Positions 59,742-64,000 of a stretch of 64,000 bases of DNA are shown here, piece by piece. The notes below the pieces were generated by a model that saw only the letters and a program-made list of their open reading frames with translations, ran no database searches and was not told the DNA's origin. Position 1 is the first letter of the stretch; every line of letters starts with the position of its first letter. Origin of the DNA: Haloarcula sp. CBA1127 (GTDB lineage Archaea; Halobacteriota; Halobacteria; Halobacteriales; Haloarculaceae); the NCBI RefSeq assembly GCF_001485575.1, contig NZ_BCNB01000006.1, positions 1,116,001 to 1,180,000 of the forward strand, given 5' to 3'. The position numbers were made by a program, and so were the translations under genes.

Positions 59742-60059
59742 ATGGTCTCGTCCCCCGCTGATGACGACCCTGTCGACACCTCCACCGACCCTCCGGCAAC
59801 CGACGGCACCGTCGCAGCGCTTTCCGAGGAAGAACTGTACGCGATTGTCCGTGTCGCAGCCGAGGACGCGGTGCTCGGCGCGCTCGGAACGCTCATGCTG
59901 GTCGGCATCGGAATCATCCTGATTGCTACCGGCGCGTCCGCACTGCTTGCAGATGTGACACTGATTTCGTTGCTCGTCTCCGCCGTTTTCATCCTCTTTG
60001 GCGCTTACCTCGTTACGTCGAGTCTCGGCGTTATTCCGCCCGCCCGCGAGTGGCTCTGA
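59742..60059 (+). CDS. Small two-helix membrane protein
   Basis: A 105-residue protein with an acidic cytosolic N-terminus and two transmembrane helices (about residues 44-66 and 70-93). No family recognised. The ATG at 59742 is chosen; upstream sequence in frame lacks coding bias. It precedes the endonuclease IV gene by 40 bases and may share its transcript. Confidence 0.55.
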   Translation: MVSSPADDDPVDTSTDPPATDGTVAALSEEELYAIVRVAAEDAVLGALGTLMLVGIGIILIATGASALLADVTLISLLVSAVFILFGAYLVTSSLGVIPPAREWL

Positions 60060-60099
60060 CTCCGGAACCTCTTTTGTCGGCCATCACCGACCGGTGTGC

Positions 60100-60933
60100 A
60101 TGGTACGAGTCGGGGCACACACCTCTATCGCCGGCGGCGTCTACAATGCTGTCGAGGAACAGGTCGAGTACAGCGGCAACTGCGGGCAGATCTTCTCGCA
60201 CTCGCCGCAGGTCTGGCAGGACCCGAACATCGACGACGACGAGGCCGAGCAGTTCCGCGACCTCGCAGCCGACCACGGCGTCGGCCCGTGGGTCATCCAC
60301 TCGTCGTACCTTGTCAACCTTTGTACGCCCAAAGACGACCTCCGCGAGAAGTCACTGGACTCAATGCAGAAGGAGGTCGACGCCGCCGCGAAGCTGGGCA
60401 TCGAGTACGTCAACGTCCACCTCGGCGCCCACACCGGCGCGGGCGTCGACGGTGGCCTCGACAACGCCGCCAGCGTGCTGGACGATCTCGACATCCCCGA
60501 GGGCGTCACGGTGCTGGTCGAGTCCGACGCCGGCAGCGGGACGAAACTCGGCGGCCAGTTCGAGCATCTGGCGACGGTCCGAGAACGCACGGACCAGGAT
60601 ATCGAGTTCTGTCTCGACACGGCCCATATGTTTGCCGCGGGCTACGACCTCTCGACACCCGAGGCCGTCGACAAGACGCTCGCGGAGTTCGACGAGGTTG
60701 TCGGCGTCGAGGATCTCGCCTGCGTTCACCTCAACGACTCCAAACACGAGTGCGGGACGAACAAGGACGAACACGCCCACATCGGCGAGGGCCACATCGG
60801 TGAGGACGGCATGCGCGCGTTCGTCAACCACGACGCCATCCGCGACGTGCCGCTGGTGCTTGAGACGCCGACCGAGGACGGTAAGAGCTTCGCTTGGAAC
60901 GTTGAGCGCGTTAAAGAACTCCGCGGCGAATAG
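60100..60933 (+). CDS. nfo: Endonuclease IV
   Basis: A 277-residue AP endonuclease of the Nfo family that cleaves DNA at abasic sites in base-excision repair. The three-zinc TIM barrel is seen in [64 protein letters not shown] and IGEGHIG. The start [14 protein letters not shown] is the usual N-terminus. It lies in a short plus-strand run with a methyltransferase gene downstream. Confidence 0.95.
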   Translation: MVRVGAHTSIAGGVYNAVEEQVEYSGNCGQIFSHSPQVWQDPNIDDDEAEQFRDLAADHGVGPWVIHSSYLVNLCTPKDDLREKSLDSMQKEVDAAAKLGIEYVNVHLGAHTGAGVDGGLDNAASVLDDLDIPEGVTVLVESDAGSGTKLGGQFEHLATVRERTDQDIEFCLDTAHMFAAGYDLSTPEAVDKTLAEFDEVVGVEDLACVHLNDSKHECGTNKDEHAHIGEGHIGEDGMRAFVNHDAIRDVPLVLETPTEDGKSFAWNVERVKELRGE

Positions 60934-60981
60934 GGCCTTTCGACCGCGATACTTTTGAGGGCGACTCGACTGTGAGGAACT

Positions 60982-61773
60982 GTGCGCAGGTTTTCCGCCG
61001 ATTACCTCGAAACCACCCGCAGGGGGATGTGGGCCGACTCCCGCGAGGCGCTCTCAGACCTGCAGTTGGGCGAGTGCGAGCGCGTCCTCGACGTGGGGTG
61101 TGGGACCGGCGAACTGACCCGCGTCCTCCGCGAGGAGACCGACGGCACGGTTGTCGGCCTTGACGCCGATACGGACCTGCTGGCCGCCGCCGGCGACCCG
61201 ACCGTTTGCGGGGACGCGACGCGACTCCCCTTCGATGACGACAGTTTTGACCTGGTGGTGTGCCAGGCGCTGCTCATCAATCTTCCTGACCCCGAGGTCG
61301 CGGTTCGTGAGTTCGCCCGCGTCGCTACTGACCGGGTGGCCGCCATCGAGCCGAACAACGCCGCTGTCACTGTTGAATCGACCGTCGACGCAGAGCCGAT
61401 GCTGGCCCGCCGCGCTCGCCGGCTCTTTCTCGATGGCGTGCGGACGGACGTGACTCTCGGAAGCGACGCCGCCGACGTGTTCAGCGATGCGGGGCTGACC
61501 GTCGTTTCGACGACACAGTACGACCAGGAGCAGCGCATCGAGCCGCCCTACGACGACGTGGCGATACAGGCGGCCCGTCGGAAAGCAACGGGAACTGGGC
61601 TGGCCCACGACCGCGAGACGATTCTCAACGGCGAGGCGACACCCGCCGAGTACGACGCACTCCGGGAGCGCTGGCGGTCGATGGGCCGTGACGTGATCGA
61701 GCAGATGCAAGACGAAGCCTACGAGCGCCGCGAGACGGTGCCGTTCTTCGTCACCGTGGGCGAGCTTCCGTGA
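60982..61773 (+). CDS. Class I SAM-dependent methyltransferase
   Basis: A 263-residue methyltransferase. Motif I VLDVGCGTGELT (about residues 35-46), VVGLDADTDLLAAA and LPFDDDSFDLVVCQ are typical of the UbiE/small-molecule group. The C-terminal region (about 180-263) is helical and Arg/Glu-rich, perhaps a substrate lid. The substrate is unknown. The start is the GTG at 60982. Its 3' end overlaps the convergent membrane-protein gene by 23 bases. Confidence 0.83.
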   Translation: MRRFSADYLETTRRGMWADSREALSDLQLGECERVLDVGCGTGELTRVLREETDGTVVGLDADTDLLAAAGDPTVCGDATRLPFDDDSFDLVVCQALLINLPDPEVAVREFARVATDRVAAIEPNNAAVTVESTVDAEPMLARRARRLFLDGVRTDVTLGSDAADVFSDAGLTVVSTTQYDQEQRIEPPYDDVAIQAARRKATGTGLAHDRETILNGEATPAEYDALRERWRSMGRDVIEQMQDEAYERRETVPFFVTVGELP

Positions 61774-62335
61774 CCCGCTCAGTCCCGGCTTCGGGGAGCA
61801 GATAGCCCGCCAGTCCATAGACGGCGATGTCCAGAAGACTGGCGAGCAGGCCGACGACGCCGCCGACGACAGCGGCCACACCGGCCCCGATGAGAAGGAC
61901 CAACAGTACCGACTGGAGGCGGACCCCGCCGCTCTGGAGCGTCGGGACGAGCACTACCGCAAGCAGTCCCAGCAGGAACACGACGCCCGCGACACTCCCG
62001 GCAGCGGCACCGTGGAGGGCAAGCGTACTGACTCCGGCCGAGTCGAGTGCCACCCGGTTGTGGACCCACCGAACGGCCAAGACGAACAGCGCCCAGAGAT
62101 AGCAGAAGACGGCCACGCCGACGAGGGTGTTCAGCCCGGCGAGCAGGTCGGCGAGGTCGCCGCTCGCGTGGGCGGTGAGGACGCCGAGCAGGACGAACAC
62201 GGTAGTGTCGAACGTGGCGAGCGTCCACGTCACGAGTGACACCGGTCGCGCGTCAGCCCGTTCCGCCCCGTGTGCTGGCTCACCATCGGTCGCTCCTTCC
62301 GCCATGTGTTCCCCCGCACGCTGGTCCTCAGCCAT
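61751..62335 (-). CDS. Four-helix membrane protein next to CopD-like gene
   Basis: A 194-residue protein with a hydrophilic acidic N-terminus (about residues 1-32) and four transmembrane helices (about 36-58, 69-90, 105-130 and 138-175). No family recognised. It overlaps the upstream CopD-like gene by eight bases, so the two form an operon. An ATG ten codons in (62305) is a possible start. Confidence 0.6.
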   Translation of the reverse strand: MAEDQRAGEHMAEGATDGEPAHGAERADARPVSLVTWTLATFDTTVFVLLGVLTAHASGDLADLLAGLNTLVGVAVFCYLWALFVLAVRWVHNRVALDSAGVSTLALHGAAAGSVAGVVFLLGLLAVVLVPTLQSGGVRLQSVLLVLLIGAGVAAVVGGVVGLLASLLDIAVYGLAGYLLPEAGTERVTEARPR

Positions 62336-62768
62336 GTGCGAGGACCTCCGCGAGGACGACGATGCTCAGGAGGACGGCCGCTGTCGCGCCGTAGGCCCGC
62401 GAAAGCGTTCGCCGAAGGGCCGGGGGCAGGTCGTCGAACGTGTCCTCGCGGTCACTGGCCCGAACGAGCAAAAGCGTACGGACGACCGACCCTCCGACGA
62501 GGGCGACGACGACGACGAGTTTCACCAGCAGGGTTCGTCCCCAGTCGGTTCCAGGGCCTGGCGGTCCGAGCGCACCGAGGTTTCCGACGCCGGTGAATAC
62601 GAGCACGCCGACCCCGCCCCAGAATAGCCACTCGAACTGTCGCGCGGGCGCGAGTGCGGCGATAGCGCCGCTCCGATAGCTGTACCAGAGCACGGTCGTG
62701 CCGCCGACGAGGGCCGCCATCGCGAGGACGTGGAGGGTTCGTATGGCGAGGGATGTCAGGGCTCCCAT
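62328..62768 (-). CDS. CopD-like membrane protein
   Basis: A 146-residue four-helix membrane protein with SLAIRTLHVLAMAALVGGTT near the N-terminus, the pattern of CopD copper-resistance domains, in which the His of the first helix may bind copper or heme. The rest of the chain has VVRTLLLVRASDREDTF before the last helix. Copper handling is inferred from the domain only; no CopC gene is adjacent. An upstream ATG at 62795 adds nine residues. Confidence 0.65.
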   Translation of the reverse strand: MGALTSLAIRTLHVLAMAALVGGTTVLWYSYRSGAIAALAPARQFEWLFWGGVGVLVFTGVGNLGALGPPGPGTDWGRTLLVKLVVVVALVGGSVVRTLLLVRASDREDTFDDLPPALRRTLSRAYGATAAVLLSIVVLAEVLAHG

Positions 62769-62811
62769 GGTCGGCGGTACTCGGCGCGGTCCCATAGAAC
62801 GGCGGGGTGTC

Positions 62812-63642
62812 CTACCGGTCGATTGTTACCACGCCCTCGCCCGTCGCCACGTTGTACCGCGTCGATGGGTCGACGGTCAGGCTGACGACGCCGCTGTCGA
62901 GGGCGTCCGGTCGCTCGAACCTGACGACTGTCGACCGAGCAGTGAAATCACTGGTGGTGACACAGGGCTGCGTGTAACAGCCGAACGCGTGGATGCCGTC
63001 CGCCGTCTCCTCGATGCGTTTCAGGTGGGGCAGTATCGACCCCGATCCCCAGCCGGTCTGGACGACCAGGACGGCGTGGCTCTTGAAGTCAGTGTCGGCA
63101 GCGAGGCTGTACGCGTCACCGCTGTCGTTCTCGAACCGTTCGATGTCCTCGGCCTCCGTCAGCAGTGTCGCATAGAACTGGTCGCCGCTGTCGTCCGGGG
63201 CGCGCGCCAGTCCTTCTTCGGCAAACAGCGTCCCTCGGGTCGACGCCTGCTCGAACGACAGCGATGGCTCGGCTGGCATATTCGCGCAGAGATACAGCGG
63301 GTCGCGGCCGCCCTCGCCGGAGTCGTCGACGTTGCACTCGATATCTTCGACCTCGTATGGCGGCGTGTCGACTCTGTCCAGACTGTCCGGTAGCCCGTCT
63401 AGCGCGTCAGTCGGCGTTTCCTCGGTGGGCGTTTCCGTGCTTTCATCGTCGTCGGTAGCTGTCTCCGTACTTTTGTCGTCCGTTGGCGTCTCAGTATCGG
63501 TATCTGGTGCCGGCGACGAATCCGTGCGTCTTTCCGCGCCGCCGCCGCTGCCGCTGTTCTCGCCCGATTCGAGACACCCACTCAGGGAACCGATGGCCAT
63601 GCTCCCGATCAGTCCTATGGTCGCTCGTCGCGTCCGTTTCAT
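62812..63642 (-). CDS. Exported lipoprotein of unknown function
   Basis: A 276-residue lipoprotein with an N-terminal signal containing RR (MKRTRRATIGLIGSMAIG) and a lipobox SLSGC (Cys about residue 23). A long Thr/Asp/Glu stalk (about 30-80) leads to a folded domain (about 95-276) with Cys in ECNVDD, YLCANMP and CYTQPCVTT that could form disulfides outside the cell. Tat export is possible. No family recognised. It lies upstream of the CopD-like pair on the same strand, 43 bases from it. Confidence 0.7.
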   Translation of the reverse strand: MKRTRRATIGLIGSMAIGSLSGCLESGENSGSGGGAERRTDSSPAPDTDTETPTDDKSTETATDDDESTETPTEETPTDALDGLPDSLDRVDTPPYEVEDIECNVDDSGEGGRDPLYLCANMPAEPSLSFEQASTRGTLFAEEGLARAPDDSGDQFYATLLTEAEDIERFENDSGDAYSLAADTDFKSHAVLVVQTGWGSGSILPHLKRIEETADGIHAFGCYTQPCVTTSDFTARSTVVRFERPDALDSGVVSLTVDPSTRYNVATGEGVVTIDR

Positions 63643-63811
63643 ACGATTCCCTTCCCGTGGTGTGGGTGTATCCCTTCTGTTCGCTCAAAATCGCGTTGTA
63701 GTTGTCATGGACTGTGTTCGCGCCCGGCGGCCCCGCGAGGCGATGTCGCCCGCCGATAGACCCTTGCGGGGCGAACGGCTACGAACGACACGTGCCGACT
63801 CGCGTCTCCCC

Positions 63812-63970
63812 ATGATACCACCGCTCGTCCGCCGCTGTCCGGAGTGCCGCCACGTGACCTGGAGCCGTCGGTTCGCTGCCGTTGACGACGGCGAGCACGG
63901 CTCGCAGCTCGTCGAATGTCCCGCCTGCGGACACCGGTTCTCGACAGTCGACGCACCGTGGTTGCAGTGA
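63812..63970 (+). CDS. Small zinc-ribbon protein
   Basis: A 52-residue protein with two CxxC knuckles (CPEC at about residues 9-12, CPAC at 36-39), together one zinc ribbon. The frame stays open for a long way upstream, but codon bias appears only from about this ATG. A further ATG overlaps its stop (63970), so another gene probably begins there and runs out of the window. Function unknown. Confidence 0.45.
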   Translation: MIPPLVRRCPECRHVTWSRRFAAVDDGEHGSQLVECPACGHRFSTVDAPWLQ

Positions 63971-64000
63971 TGACCTGCCAGAGTCGGCTGCGGTCCTCTA

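Noticed and set aside
63332-63811. Long Val/Ser-rich frame upstream of the small zinc-ribbon gene
   Set aside because: It is antisense to the Thr/Asp/Glu-rich stalk of the lipoprotein gene, a typical shadow.

Overview
The window reads as chromosomal DNA of an extremely halophilic archaeon (class Halobacteria, most like Haloarcula). The evidence is high GC with strong GC3 bias, very acidic predicted proteins, leaderless genes with an archaeal TATA box about 25-30 bases before the ATG, a TFB gene, ribosomal protein L15e, a RIO2 kinase, archaeal SepF, SAMP/UbaA ubiquitin-like biology, four HTH_10 (Bat-type) regulators and a bacteriorhodopsin-type retinal pathway. No tRNA, rRNA, CRISPR array or complete insertion sequence was found. 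The genus is an inference from gene content, not from a database match.

Layout. 1-9 kb is housekeeping: the end of an M32 carboxypeptidase, a soluble chemotaxis transducer, the E1-like enzyme UbaA, riboflavin synthase, a cobalamin-binding protein, a PUA protein, SepF and an ABC exporter. A structured intergenic stretch follows at about 8.8 kb. At 10.4-12.9 kb lies a lower-GC block for a secreted Asp-rich PKD protein, a small secreted or membrane protein and a lipoprotein. At 13-19.6 kb are a rhodanese/metallo-beta-lactamase fusion, a second ABC exporter and an RNB-only exoribonuclease. At 19.7-24.3 kb a Bat-like regulator precedes crtB, lycopene cyclase and brp, which together lead from geranylgeranyl diphosphate to retinal; no opsin gene is in the window.

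25.6-30 kb holds a tungsten aldehyde ferredoxin oxidoreductase with several unnamed small proteins and two ubiquitin-fold proteins. One ends in Gly-Gly (SAMP type) and the other in Cys-Cys. At 32-34.5 kb an HTH_10 regulator and a TFB gene share a 7-4-7 palindrome upstream. At 34.9-36.1 kb are two non-coding palindromic elements. SppA with a DUF4350-like partner (37-39 kb) is followed by a five-gene dipeptide/oligopeptide ABC operon (39.7-46.1 kb), divergent from a second aldehyde ferredoxin oxidoreductase.

48-49.1 kb carries a DtxR-type regulator, a 49-residue ORF and a possibly broken first gene behind a promoter flanked by two TTAGG-N4-CCTAA operators. The rest includes RIO2, a large membrane glycosyltransferase-like protein, an AI-2E family protein, a thioesterase, MsrA, an orphan NuoCD, another HTH_10 regulator, a cupin, lipoate-protein ligase, a second copy of the structured repeat, a Cys-rich HTH_10 regulator, endonuclease IV, a methyltransferase, CopD-like membrane proteins and a lipoprotein.

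The best candidates for something undescribed are the two-copy structured element (34.9-35.2 and 57.7-57.8 kb), whose arms differ in sequence but stay paired, the HTH_10/TFB palindrome pair, the Cys-Cys MoaD-like protein beside an aldehyde oxidoreductase, and the DtxR-type operon with its degenerate regulator.
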